64,000 bases of DNA from Gimesia sp. GTDB lineage: Bacteria > Planctomycetota > Planctomycetia > Planctomycetales > Planctomycetaceae. How positions within the stretch are numbered: position 1 is the stretch's first letter; every line of letters begins with the position of its first letter. The position numbers and the translations under genes are program-made. Positions 27,201 through 37,465 of this stretch are shown piece by piece. Location: positions 248,001 through 312,000 of the forward strand of contig NZ_JAVJSQ010000019.1 of the NCBI RefSeq assembly GCF_040219335.1, read 5' to 3'. Under the pieces are notes generated by a model. The model saw nothing but the letters and a program-made list of their open reading frames with translations. It was not told the DNA's origin and did not search any database.

Positions 27201-27246
27201 GCCCGAATACAATTCGAACCGAGCGTAGGGTACTGGAAACCGTAAG
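27201..27246 (+). repeat. Dispersed palindromic repeat, copy 2
   Basis: CCCGAAT-ACA-ATTCGAACCGAGC then GGAAACCGTAAG, aligned with the element at 13072-13117 over about 45 bp with roughly three quarters identity. It fills the gap between two convergent genes. Confidence 0.6.
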
Positions 27247-28266
27247 CTAACGTTTCAACTCTGCTGGAATCTCGTAATCGCCCACCTTCATTCCCTGATT
27301 ACGCAAGGCATCCATGATCGCCTTGTAAATATAAGGGTTGTTTTCCAGAGCCCTGCGGTTTTCTTCGGTCCACTTTTCCAGTTTCAGATCTTTGAATGCA
27401 ACATCATCCATTTTTCCGAGCTCAACGATGATGTCTCGCATAACCTTCCCCCCTTGCAGAAATCGGTCCCTCAGCACAGGAGTTCCATCGGCATAGGTGA
27501 GACTGGCCAGTTTTTGTCCCAGCATTTGTGTAGTGAGAGAACCGTCGCGGTCGGTACCGGCTGCAATCGGATTCCACAAAACGTGCTCGGACTCAGATTT
27601 CATTTTCGCCAGCTGAGCCAGATGCGCCGGTATTTGCGGCCAGGGACCTTTGGGAGAGTACTTGATTTCTCCGATGCCCTCCTTCCCGGTCCCATGTTCG
27701 GCCCAGCGTGCCATCCCTTCCAGAAACCAGGTGTTTTTGAACTGCGTTGCGCCATATTGCACCAGGTGAAATGTCTCATGGGTGGGTGTGACATTCTTCG
27801 TGGGATCGAGTTGACTGGAAATCGCCATCACAATACAGCGGTCCTTGGGGCTCCCCTCGGGAATCTTGCGCGCCCGCTGGGCACTCGAGTAAGCGATCCC
27901 GTTCAGGCCCCCCATTTCCTTGCGATCCCTGATGCTGACCTGAATACAGTTCACACCTTGAAACCGGTCACTTTCGAATGGATCAGGAAACTCCAGCGCA
28001 CTGCAGAAGAGTTGATGCGCCGCCCACACCTGCTTGGCAACGTTTTCCACCTGATCTGACACACCATTCTGGTTCACATCGATGGGAGAGACCGCCCCCG
28101 TTCCTTCTTTAGTGTAGAAGACCCGCACAAATTCAAAGACGTAGTGTTCCTTGAGCTCCGCCTTTTTGCTCTGCTGGGCAGACGCCAGCTCAGGAGAGAG
28201 AAACACACCCGCAAGAACTGCGAGCGTAATGAGCCGACGCGGTATAAAACCAGGAATGCCTCGCAT
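27247..28266 (-). CDS. Secreted protein with HExxH metalloprotease motif
   Basis: 339 residues from the ATG at 28266, which gives a normal signal peptide (ITLAVLAGVFLSPELASAQ); a longer frame would put 30 unlikely residues before it. THETFHLVQYG holds an HExxH zinc motif, and FLEGMARWAEHG 25 residues on supplies the third-ligand Glu and helix of gluzincin-type peptidases. A short DVNQNGVSDQVE stretch near the N-terminus looks like a Ca2+ loop. No named family recognised. Proteolysis outside the cytoplasm is an inference from the motif. Confidence 0.6.
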   Translation of the reverse strand: MRGIPGFIPRRLITLAVLAGVFLSPELASAQQSKKAELKEHYVFEFVRVFYTKEGTGAVSPIDVNQNGVSDQVENVAKQVWAAHQLFCSALEFPDPFESDRFQGVNCIQVSIRDRKEMGGLNGIAYSSAQRARKIPEGSPKDRCIVMAISSQLDPTKNVTPTHETFHLVQYGATQFKNTWFLEGMARWAEHGTGKEGIGEIKYSPKGPWPQIPAHLAQLAKMKSESEHVLWNPIAAGTDRDGSLTTQMLGQKLASLTYADGTPVLRDRFLQGGKVMRDIIVELGKMDDVAFKDLKLEKWTEENRRALENNPYIYKAIMDALRNQGMKVGDYEIPAELKR

Positions 28267-28474
28267 CGGAGTTAACCTTTCGGCTGACGGCCAGACTGGT
28301 CGGGTTGACGGACCGATAGAGCTGTGACTGACACGTGAAGATATGTACCCAATCAATCATAACTGAAGGCAATGCAGTGTCAATCAGATTCCCGTACCTG
28401 GCAGCATGTTGACAATTTCTCAGCGAGCCCCCGCCGGTCAATTGATTTTTTCCCTGAAGAGTGCGTTTTACCGC

Positions 28475-28506
28475 TTGACCCCGTACCATGGTACAGAGTC
28501 TATAAT
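28475..28506 (+). promoter_or_regulatory. MerR-type promoter/operator
   Basis: The -35 box TTGACC (28475-28480) and -10 box TATAAT (28501-28506) are 20 bp apart, the overlong spacing of MerR-controlled promoters. Between them lies a near-palindrome centred on CCATGG: GACCCCGTACCA then TGGTACAGAGTC, 10 of 12 pairs matching. AGGAGGTGA and the merR ATG follow at 28512-28526. Confidence 0.88.
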
Positions 28507-28523
28507 GCCTCAGGAGGTGAAAC

Positions 28524-28928
28524 ATGAATCAATTAACAATCGGTCGTGTCGCTCAGGCCGCTGGCGTGGGAGTCGAAACAGTACGCTTTTACGAACGCAA
28601 AGGTCTGGTCGATCAGCCACGCATCAAAGCCCCCTTCCGGGAATATCCGCCGGAGACCATCGATCGCATTCGGTTCATCAAACGGGCTCAGGAACTGGGG
28701 TTCACGCTGGCTGAGGTCGACCAATTATTGAGCATTGCAGACAACCCTGGCTCTTCCAAGCGTGAGGTCAAGCAGCTGGCGGGACAGAAGCTGTCCGAGA
28801 TCCGTCAGAAAATCGACGATCTGAAAAGACTGGCAGACACGCTCGACTCACTCTATGAACAGTGTTCGGGACATGGCGCACTGGAAGACTGCCCCATCAT
28901 TTTGTCGATTCTTCCCTCTGAAAAATAA
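28524..28928 (+). CDS. MerR-family metal-responsive regulator
   Basis: 134 residues. Winged helix TIGRVAQAAGVGVETVRFYERKGL at 5-28, dimerising helix, and a C-terminal metal loop with C114 and C123 (CSGHGALEDCPI). The spacing equals the C117/C126 pair of mercury MerR, but the third ligand (C82 in MerR) is Ser79 here. So the ion may be Hg(II), Zn(II), Pb(II) or Cu(I). It probably activates its own promoter with the downstream HMA protein; the gap is 31 bp. Confidence 0.9.
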   Translation: MNQLTIGRVAQAAGVGVETVRFYERKGLVDQPRIKAPFREYPPETIDRIRFIKRAQELGFTLAEVDQLLSIADNPGSSKREVKQLAGQKLSEIRQKIDDLKRLADTLDSLYEQCSGHGALEDCPIILSILPSEK

Positions 28929-28959
28929 ACAATCATCAATCCGATACGGAGATAATAGA

Positions 28960-29745
28960 ATGCAGACTCTTGAACAGACAGAACAGTTTCAGGAAGTGAC
29001 GGTAGCAACCAATCTCAAGTGCCAGTCCTGTTTGAGCAAATTACAACCCTCCCTGGACCAGGCTCCCGAAATCCTCGAGTGGAAAGCCGATCTCACGAGC
29101 GCCGCAAAGACGGTCACCGCGAAAGTCAGCGGAGCCCGGCCTGCCGAAAAGCTGGTCGAAGTGGTCACGAACGCCGGCTACGAAGCGGCCATCGTAGAGA
29201 ATCCCCAGCCCGGTCTGGAAATCCTGCAGAGTCAACCAGCGCCTGTTAGAGAAGAGAAACCGAAATTCTGCCTGGCAACCTACAAGCCGCTGCTGCTGGT
29301 TGTGTTCTATGTGGCGGGTGCCGCCGCAATTTTAACTTCGATGCAAAATACAGGCGCGACGCTCGAAAACTTCATGCGTTACTTTATGGGCTGCTTCTTC
29401 CTGGGCTTCGCCTTCTTCAAACTGCTCGATGTCAGCAAATTTGCAGACGCCTTCGCGACCTACGACATCGTGGCCAGGCGATCGCGTCTCTATGCCGTGC
29501 TCTATCCCTTTCTGGAATTCTCGCTCGGCGTCGCCTTCATTCTGGGCGTCTTTCCGACCATCGTGAATCTCGTCACCGCCACTGTCATGGGGGTCGGCTT
29601 AATCGGAGTCCTGCAGGCAGTCCGCAAACGTCAGGCAATTCAATGTGCCTGCCTGGGAACGGTCTTCAACCTACCGATGTCCGCAGTGACGATCATCGAA
29701 AACACAGCCATGATCCTGATGGCCCTGTTTATGTTGTGGCCCTAG
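28960..29745 (+). CDS. HMA domain fused to a MauE/DoxX-like membrane domain
   Basis: 261 residues from the ATG at 28960, preceded by GGAG. Residues 10-78 are a heavy-metal-associated domain with C21-x-x-C24 (KCQSCLSK). A linker leads to four membrane helices (about 105-255) of the MauE/DoxX type, with C-A-C in QCACLGTVFN. It is probably an inner-membrane metal carrier, comparable in role to MerT plus MerP in one chain. Transcribed with merR. No mercuric reductase is present. Confidence 0.75.
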   Translation: MQTLEQTEQFQEVTVATNLKCQSCLSKLQPSLDQAPEILEWKADLTSAAKTVTAKVSGARPAEKLVEVVTNAGYEAAIVENPQPGLEILQSQPAPVREEKPKFCLATYKPLLLVVFYVAGAAAILTSMQNTGATLENFMRYFMGCFFLGFAFFKLLDVSKFADAFATYDIVARRSRLYAVLYPFLEFSLGVAFILGVFPTIVNLVTATVMGVGLIGVLQAVRKRQAIQCACLGTVFNLPMSAVTIIENTAMILMALFMLWP

Positions 29746-29776
29746 AGTGAAGAGAGTGATGTGAAAGAAAATTCGT

Positions 29777-29828
29777 GTATTTCGTGCGAGCCGTGGTTTT
29801 TAAAAAACTCGGCTGAAGCACGAAATAC
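29777..29828. terminator. Bidirectional hairpin between convergent genes
   Basis: GTATTTCGTGC 29777-29787 and GCACGAAATAC 29818-29828 pair perfectly, and AGCCG/CGGCT extends the stem inside. It ends one base before the stop codon of the minus-strand asparaginase gene. The 5' arm is also a partial copy of the TTCGTG repeat seen at 30922 and 32137. Confidence 0.75.
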
Positions 29829-29829
29829 T

Positions 29830-30864
29830 CTACCCCACCTCAATCAGATAGCCACCCTCAACAATCTGAATCCCCGCTTCAGTAATCACCGCTGCCTTGG
29901 GGGGCTTGTCTTTCCGACCCTGAATGGCAAAGCAGCCCGCTTCACCATTCTTATTGATCGCCACGATCTTGTCGGTGAAGTTCACCTTCTCCGGGCCGCC
30001 GTTGATCTTCACGATGCGGTGACATAACGCTTCGCACGCTTCACGCGGACTCTTCCCGGCCCGCATCTGTTCCACGACGAAAAAGCTCCCGCAGGTCCGC
30101 AGGATCTCTTCACCCCGGCCCGTCGCACCCGCGGCTCCCACTTCGTTGTCCACATACAGACCCGCGCCAATAATCGGCGAATCCCCAATCCGGCCCGGCA
30201 GCTTCCCGAACAGTCCCGAGGTCGTTGTGCAGCCGGCAAGATCCCCTTGGCTGTCCAGCGCCAGAATGTTGATCGTCCCGGTCGGCCGTTTCTCCAGATC
30301 GTAATTGCCGTCTTTCGGCGGGAACCAGTCGTCCTTGTCGCTCAGGTTCTCCTTCCAGCGGAGCCACATCTTACGCGATTTGTCCGTCAGCAGGTTCTCT
30401 TCCTTGAAGCCATGCGCCCGCGCAAACTTGCGGGCCCCCTCACCCACCAGGTGAATGTGATCGGTCCGCTCCATCACCAGTCGGGCCACCGAGGACGGCG
30501 TCTTAATCATCTCCAGTGCTGCTACCGAACCACAGTTATGCGTCCGGCCATCCATGAAGCAGGCATCGAGCTGCACTACCCCTTCCTCGTTCGGCAAACC
30601 ACCATAGCCTACCGACTGATCTTCGGGATCCAGTTCCGTTACCCGCGCGGACGCTTCCACCGCGTCGAGAATATCGCCCCCCTTCTCGAACACGTTCCAC
30701 CCGGGACGCAGGACCTTCTCGGCCCACTCCTCACCCCGACTGCACAGGATCAAAGGTCGGCGGGGAGCGGGTCCCTCCTGCGCGCGTACCTTCAGGCTCG
30801 TAAACAGGGAAAGCGAAGCACCCAGCCCCGCTGCCGTCTTGATGAAATGTCTGCGATCTGTCAT
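29830..30864 (-). CDS. N4-(beta-N-acetylglucosaminyl)-L-asparaginase family protein
   Basis: 344 residues from the ATG at 30864, which opens a Tat leader (MTDRRHFIKTAAGLGASLSL). A longer frame runs into the direct repeat and is rejected. NTN hydrolase: cleavage before the first Thr of AGCTTTSG would free the nucleophile, and the following GRIGDSPIIGAGLYVDNEVG and ATGRGEE are the family signature. It removes Asn-linked GlcNAc or cuts isoaspartyl/asparagine amides in the periplasm. It ends in a shared terminator with the convergent HMA operon. Confidence 0.9.
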   Translation of the reverse strand: MTDRRHFIKTAAGLGASLSLFTSLKVRAQEGPAPRRPLILCSRGEEWAEKVLRPGWNVFEKGGDILDAVEASARVTELDPEDQSVGYGGLPNEEGVVQLDACFMDGRTHNCGSVAALEMIKTPSSVARLVMERTDHIHLVGEGARKFARAHGFKEENLLTDKSRKMWLRWKENLSDKDDWFPPKDGNYDLEKRPTGTINILALDSQGDLAGCTTTSGLFGKLPGRIGDSPIIGAGLYVDNEVGAAGATGRGEEILRTCGSFFVVEQMRAGKSPREACEALCHRIVKINGGPEKVNFTDKIVAINKNGEAGCFAIQGRKDKPPKAAVITEAGIQIVEGGYLIEVG

Positions 30865-30921
30865 GCCCCGATTATACGAAGCCACAGATTCAAAGATCAA
30901 ACACTTCCTCGGCAGATCACC

Positions 30922-30962
30922 AACTTTCGTGTCGTTCGTGCTGACCGTGGTAGAAAACCCGT
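30922..30962 (+). repeat. TTCGTG direct repeat, copy A
   Basis: AACTTTCGTGTCGTTCGTGC, then CGTGGTAGAAAA and CCGT. It matches 32137-32177 at about 37 of 41 positions in the same orientation. The pair encloses the two SUKH genes. A weaker copy lies at 29771-29798. Confidence 0.85.
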
Positions 30963-30988
30963 TAGGACGGGCCTTAAACAGATCACGC

Positions 30989-31531
30989 TCATTGTGTGAA
31001 TTGATAGGGTTCATCAACCGTCGGGAGCTGATATTGATTGTACTGCCGTTTCAGTACCTTCAGCAGGAAATCAGTAAACGAATCTCCTTCCAGGTGGATA
31101 AACTCGTTCCCATCGAAAAACCAGTAAACGCAGTCCCAGTCATCGGCCGGACCTGCCGTTCTCCAGTTCAAATAATCTATTTCGAAAGCAGTACAGAACG
31201 GTAAAAGTCCTCCCGGTTCCGGAAACATAGTCCACGATCCGGCTGTCAATATGTTATACTCTTCGTTTACCTTCTGATAAAAACTGATAATGCCTTCAGG
31301 TCCACAAATCACCTCTTGCAAAGGTGAAGGAAAGAGCGATTTATCTCGCAAATTCCAGACATCAATCCATTCACAAATCTGACCTGATCCATACTGGTCG
31401 ATGAATTCCTTATAGTCAGCGGGAAGCGCACATCCCAGGTCTTTCTCAACCTCCTCCCACGACCGATCCAGTCCCTGCGGTTCAGCGGGCGGCGGAAGAA
31501 GTTCCATAATCTCGGTCAGTGATGTCGTCAT
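30989..31531 (-). CDS. SMI1/KNR4 (SUKH) immunity-like protein 1
   Basis: 180 residues. SUKH pattern: SWEEVEKDLGCALPADYKEF then DQYGSGQI near the N-terminus, PEPGGLLPFC and NWRTAGPADDWDCVYW in the core. SUKH proteins usually neutralise contact-dependent or secreted toxins with nuclease activity. It is paralogous to the next gene (shared GGL-PF, YLNWRTAG and DDW). No toxin gene is adjacent, so it may be an orphan immunity gene. Confidence 0.85.
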   Translation of the reverse strand: MTTSLTEIMELLPPPAEPQGLDRSWEEVEKDLGCALPADYKEFIDQYGSGQICEWIDVWNLRDKSLFPSPLQEVICGPEGIISFYQKVNEEYNILTAGSWTMFPEPGGLLPFCTAFEIDYLNWRTAGPADDWDCVYWFFDGNEFIHLEGDSFTDFLLKVLKRQYNQYQLPTVDEPYQFTQ

Positions 31532-31565
31532 TTCCAGCGTTACCTGTCAGTAGAAGAATCAGAAT

Positions 31566-32099
31566 TCAGGGACGATATGTGATTGGCGGCGAAAACGAAT
31601 CGACATTACAGAACGCATTTCCGAACGGGTTTTCCTGTTGCACCAGCCTGCACAGACACGCCACCATCCCCACACTCTCTGCACAAATCAGTTGGCCAGA
31701 TCCACAGTCATAAGCCACCACACTCCAGTCGTCCGGTGCACCTGCGGTCCGCCAGTTGAGATAGTTTCCATCGTCCGTACTGGCAAAGGGAATCAGGCCA
31801 CCCGGCTCCGGGTAAGCCACGAAATCAATCTCGTACCCCGCTGCCTGATCGTACTCATACTCAGCCGTAATCTGCTGAATGATCTCTTTCGGATCTTGCT
31901 CAGCAGGCAGGGTGAGATAATTCCAGATGTGCAGAAACGACTGCAACGAACCGGAACCATAATCGGCAATGAACCGCTTGTAGTCACCCGGAAATTCAAT
32001 CCCCAGCTGTGCTTCAATCGCCCGCCAGTCGCCATCCGGACAGACAGGCTCTTCAGGCGGCGGAACCAGTTGCTTGAGTATTTCTAATTCCCCGGCCAT
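31566..32099 (-). CDS. SMI1/KNR4 (SUKH) immunity-like protein 2
   Basis: 177 residues. DWRAIEAQLGIEFPGDYKRF and ADYGSGSL correspond to the SUKH entry motif; YPEPGGLIPFAST and NYLNWRTAGAPDDWSVV form the core. Similar to the downstream SUKH gene over the whole length, so the two arose by duplication and then diverged. They are 34 bp apart on the same strand and likely share a promoter. Confidence 0.85.
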   Translation of the reverse strand: MAGELEILKQLVPPPEEPVCPDGDWRAIEAQLGIEFPGDYKRFIADYGSGSLQSFLHIWNYLTLPAEQDPKEIIQQITAEYEYDQAAGYEIDFVAYPEPGGLIPFASTDDGNYLNWRTAGAPDDWSVVAYDCGSGQLICAESVGMVACLCRLVQQENPFGNAFCNVDSFSPPITYRP

Positions 32100-32136
32100 C
32101 CTGCTGGCTCCACTCTGAATGAAATAAGCCGATCGA

Positions 32137-32177
32137 AACTTTCGTGTCGTTCGTGCTTTTCGTGGTAGAAAATCCGT
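32137..32177 (+). repeat. TTCGTG direct repeat, copy B
   Basis: Second boundary of the SUKH cassette, AACTTTCGTGTCGTTCGTGC then CGTGGTAGAAAA and CCGT. The distance between copies is about 1.2 kb. Confidence 0.85.
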
Positions 32178-32188
32178 GGTGAATAAAC

Positions 32189-33538
32189 TTAAGCCACAGC
32201 CGAACCCACGATCTCCATCGCCGCTTCACACAACTGTTGTGCCTCGTCGTTTTGTGGTGCTTCCGCAATGACCCGTATGATCGGCTCCGTGTTGCTCGCT
32301 CGCACCTGCACCCAGCGGTCGTCCCAGTCCAGACGCAGGCCATCGCCCGACGAGGCCGTTGCCGAGTCGAAATGTTTCTCCAGCGCCGCACATGCCTCGG
32401 CTACTTTTTCACGCGGACAGGTGATTTTGTTCTTCACAATGCTGTATTGCGGCAGCGAATCGGCCCAGGCGGACAGCGTCTGTTTTGATGCCGCCAGCCC
32501 CGCCAGCACATAGGCCATACTCACAAAGCTGTCCCGCACATAACCGACTTTGGGATCAATCACCCCGCCGTTTCCTTCGCCGCCAATGATCGCCTTTTCC
32601 TGCTTCATCTTCGCACAGACATGGGCTTCGCCCACATAAGAGCGAAAGAAGGGGCAATCGTACTTCGCTGCGATATCCGCCGTCACCCGGCTGGTGGAAC
32701 CATTCACCACAATCGGACCGGGAGTCCGTGCCAGTACGTAGTCTGCTCCCAGGGCCAGCGTCAGCTCTTCGCCGATGTACCGTCCCGTCTCATCCACGAT
32801 CGCCAGTCGATCTGCATCGGGATCCTGCGCAAAGCCCGCATCCGCGCCCTGCTTGACCACTTCTTCACAGAGTGAGGTCAGGTTCTCCTTCAGCGGCTCG
32901 GGAGTATGCGCGAAATTGCCGTCCGGCATACCGCCCAGCACAATCACTTCACAGCCCAGCGCTTCCAGCAGTTGAGGCGTCGCCACGCCACCCGATCCAT
33001 GGTTACAGTCCAGCACCACTTTGAACTTCCGCTGCTGAATCGCCGCCTGGTCAATTAAAGCCAGCACCCGTTCGATATGGGGACCGGCAGCGTTTTCGTA
33101 GCGTTCCACCTCTCCCAGCTGATCCCAGGAGACAAAGTTGAACTTCTCATTGTTGAGTACATCCAGCAGCCGCTCTCCCTGCTCCTGGTTGTAAACCGAA
33201 CCTTCAGGCGAGAACGGCTTGAGTCCGTTCCAGGGGATCGGATTATGACTGGCGGTGATTTGGATTCCCCCCGCAGCTTTCAGATGTGTCACCAGCACGC
33301 CACAGGTCGGCGTTGTCGAGATGTCGGCGTCAATCACCTTGCAACCCGTCGCCAGCAGGCCGGAAATGACCGCATGCCGCACCATCCGCCCACTGCCTCG
33401 TCCATCGCGCGAGAGTACCACGGTTCCCTGGTCGGCAATCGTTCCCACCGCGGCTGCAAAGCGGGTCAGATAATCGGGAGTCAAACCGTTCCCCACAACA
33501 CCCCGTAAACCAGAAATACTCAGAATCCGTTCCGACAT
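32189..33538 (-). CDS. Phosphoglucosamine mutase / phosphohexomutase
   Basis: 449 residues, complete alpha-D-phosphohexomutase. The phosphoserine loop is TASHNP with Ser97, the Mg2+ loop DPDADR, the sugar loop GEGNGG and the phosphate-binding loop RASNTEPIIR. The GEGNGG form is commoner in archaeal-type phosphoglucosamine mutases than in classical GlmM. It interconverts GlcN-6-P and GlcN-1-P, or related hexose phosphates, for cell-envelope sugars. AGGGG precedes the ATG. Confidence 0.88.
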   Translation of the reverse strand: MSERILSISGLRGVVGNGLTPDYLTRFAAAVGTIADQGTVVLSRDGRGSGRMVRHAVISGLLATGCKVIDADISTTPTCGVLVTHLKAAGGIQITASHNPIPWNGLKPFSPEGSVYNQEQGERLLDVLNNEKFNFVSWDQLGEVERYENAAGPHIERVLALIDQAAIQQRKFKVVLDCNHGSGGVATPQLLEALGCEVIVLGGMPDGNFAHTPEPLKENLTSLCEEVVKQGADAGFAQDPDADRLAIVDETGRYIGEELTLALGADYVLARTPGPIVVNGSTSRVTADIAAKYDCPFFRSYVGEAHVCAKMKQEKAIIGGEGNGGVIDPKVGYVRDSFVSMAYVLAGLAASKQTLSAWADSLPQYSIVKNKITCPREKVAEACAALEKHFDSATASSGDGLRLDWDDRWVQVRASNTEPIIRVIAEAPQNDEAQQLCEAAMEIVGSAVA

Positions 33539-33676
33539 AATCAGCCCCTGCTGTTAAAAATCGATGTGCTGTCAACGAGAAGAGAAGACGTCCATTCCGT
33601 AGCGCAAACCATAGTGGACTCTGACTGAATTGACAATCCCGACTCCCCCGGAAATCAGGCCGAAATCGGGTCAAAA

Positions 33677-34354
33677 TCAGTCCTGTGACTCGGGATCCAG
33701 CCAGATTGCCGCCTCACGCTGACAGGCGATCACCCGCTCTTGTGTCAGGGCCAGCAGATCTTTCTCGGCTCCCCGCGCACAGTAATCCTTGACCGTCGCC
33801 GCCGGGATCGGCTCACCATAGACCACGCGCACCGCCCGCGGATGCAGAAACCACGCTCCACGCGGCAGTGCCTGGTAGGCCCCCGCTATCCCAATCGGAT
33901 AAATGGCGGCATCGGTCCGCTTCAGCAGTGCCAGAAACCCCGGTTTGAAACGCTGAACCTCCCCGTCCTCGGAACGGGTCCCCTCGGGGAAGATCCCCAC
34001 CAGGTTTCCATTCTCGATATTCTCGATCGCGGCCCGAAAACTGGTCGAACTTGCCGACCGGCGGCTGATGGGAATCACGTACGTGTACCGCAGAAAAGGG
34101 CCCAACAGTGGAATCCGAAACAGGGAATCCCGCGCCATGAAGCTGATCGGTCGACTCAAGGGCAGACCGATTAGCAGCGGATCGAGAAAACTCTGGTGAT
34201 TACTGACCAGCACCCCGCCCCCCTGGGCAGGCAGACGCTCTTCATGGCGCGCCCGGTACCGCAACCAGATTCCAAAGATGACCTGGAGAATCCATTGCAG
34301 CACCAGCCAGATCAGCATCCTGCGGTGGGGGGGAACTCGTTTTTCTTCAGCCAA
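33677..34354 (-). CDS. 1-acylglycerol-3-phosphate acyltransferase (PlsC family)
   Basis: 225 residues. The catalytic motif NHQSFLD follows a membrane-associating helix (LIWLVLQWILQVIFGIWL), and FPEGTRSEDGEVQRFKPGF forms the second substrate block. It makes phosphatidic acid or acylates a related lipid. TTG at 34354 is used because GAGGCG lies upstream; an ATG at 34318 (residue 13) is the alternative. It lies 12 bp after the sialidase-like gene, so they form an operon. Confidence 0.85.
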   Translation of the reverse strand: MAEEKRVPPHRRMLIWLVLQWILQVIFGIWLRYRARHEERLPAQGGGVLVSNHQSFLDPLLIGLPLSRPISFMARDSLFRIPLLGPFLRYTYVIPISRRSASSTSFRAAIENIENGNLVGIFPEGTRSEDGEVQRFKPGFLALLKRTDAAIYPIGIAGAYQALPRGAWFLHPRAVRVVYGEPIPAATVKDYCARGAEKDLLALTQERVIACQREAAIWLDPESQD

Positions 34355-34366
34355 CGCTCACGCCTC

Positions 34367-35443
34367 TCAGTCGATCGCCTTGAGTTTGAGCTGGCTGGGG
34401 TCCAGCACCACATGCTTGACCAGATCCCGCTTCCAGGTGTAGGTGATGTGCACCTTCCCGTCATCGGTCTGAATCACAGCCGGGTAGGAGTATTCCCCCT
34501 TCTGATCTTCCAGCACCAGGGCCGTCGACCAGTGTTTGCCGTCTTCCGAAACCGCGACATGCAGCGGGCTGCGGCCTTTCTTCGTCGGGTTATAAACCAG
34601 CAGCGCGCGGCCATCTTTCAGCGTGACCGCGTCGGTGCCACTGTTCGGGTTGGGCAGCGAGGTCATCGTGACTTCACCCCATGAACGGCCATTGTCGTCC
34701 GACCAGGCTTCGACGATTTTCCCCTGGCGGCTGCGGCAGAGAATCTGCAGCTTGTCGCCATATTTGAGGACGGAGGGCTGAATCGCACCGATTTTGTGCC
34801 CGTCGTTCAACGGACCGGTCCGGTGCCAGGTCTTACCGAGATCGGGAGTCCACTCCATCTGCAACTGCCAGCCGTTGTGTTCGGTACTTGCGGGACAGAG
34901 CAAAGTGCCGTCGGCCAGCAGGAACGGTTTGTTTTTAACAGGACCGACAAAGCCGTCCGGCAGCCGTTTCGCAGGCCCCCAGGTTTTGCCTTTGTCGTGG
35001 GAGACTTTCAGCATGCCCCACCATTCACTCGGATTAGGACCGACCTTGTAGAACAGCAGCAGCGTACCCGGTTTTGTCTGAAACAGCACCGGATTCCAGC
35101 AGGGATACCGCTTCGATTCACTCTCGACGCCATCCGCGACACTCACGGGAGCGGTCCAGCCATCGCCCTCGTTGCGGCATACCCAGATCTCGACATCCGG
35201 GTTCTTCTCATGCGTACCGCCGAAGAAAGCACACACCAGGCCTTTGGGTGTTTCCACAATCGTCGAGGCATGGCAGGAAGGGAACGACGCATCGGTATAC
35301 ACGAACTCTTGTTTCACCAGGCCGGGCTGGTCGGCGGTGGTATTTTCGGGTGGGTTGGCGTGGGCGGATGCAGTCATGCCGAAACAGACGAGAAACAGAG
35401 GCAACACGTTGCGGAATACGTTCACAGGTCGTAACTCTCTCAT
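34367..35443 (-). CDS. Secreted sialidase/BNR-repeat-like protein
   Basis: 358 residues from the ATG at 35443; a GTG seven codons earlier is less likely. Signal peptide VLPLFLVCFGMTASAHA. Six-bladed beta-propeller of the exo-alpha-sialidase superfamily with Asp-box turns (SHDKGKTWG, TPDLGKTWH, SDDNGRSWG, SEDGKHWS). ASFPSCHASTIVETPKG and FGGTHEKNPDVEIW at the front are characteristic. Proteins of this group act on sialic acid or other glycans outside the cell; the exact sugar cannot be read. Confidence 0.8.
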   Translation of the reverse strand: MRELRPVNVFRNVLPLFLVCFGMTASAHANPPENTTADQPGLVKQEFVYTDASFPSCHASTIVETPKGLVCAFFGGTHEKNPDVEIWVCRNEGDGWTAPVSVADGVESESKRYPCWNPVLFQTKPGTLLLFYKVGPNPSEWWGMLKVSHDKGKTWGPAKRLPDGFVGPVKNKPFLLADGTLLCPASTEHNGWQLQMEWTPDLGKTWHRTGPLNDGHKIGAIQPSVLKYGDKLQILCRSRQGKIVEAWSDDNGRSWGEVTMTSLPNPNSGTDAVTLKDGRALLVYNPTKKGRSPLHVAVSEDGKHWSTALVLEDQKGEYSYPAVIQTDDGKVHITYTWKRDLVKHVVLDPSQLKLKAID

Positions 35444-37153
<1,710 letters not shown>

Positions 37154-37348
37154 TCCCCGGCACGTTTCAGCCAACGAGACAATCTCAGGAACCGGCGCGG
37201 GATTTCCCCCCGGTTCCTGATTTTTCAAACAACTTTTATCGAGGTTTTGAAGCAGAGCGGACGATAATTCTTATTATCGACCACCAGAACGCCCGCCGCA
37301 TCTCTTGTCGCCGGCCAGAGCGTTCATTAAAATGCCGACAATTCATTC

Positions 37349-37421
<73 letters not shown>

Positions 37422-37425
37422 CTTG

Positions 37426-37465
37426 GAAGACCATAGCCTATAACAGGTTATGGTCTTCTTTTTTT
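37426..37465 (+). terminator. Intrinsic terminator of tRNA-Lys
   Basis: GAAGACCATAGCC 37426-37438 and GGTTATGGTCTTC 37446-37458 form a 13-bp stem with one G-T pair, followed by seven T. The last codons of the minus-strand integrase fragment lie inside this hairpin. Confidence 0.9.
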
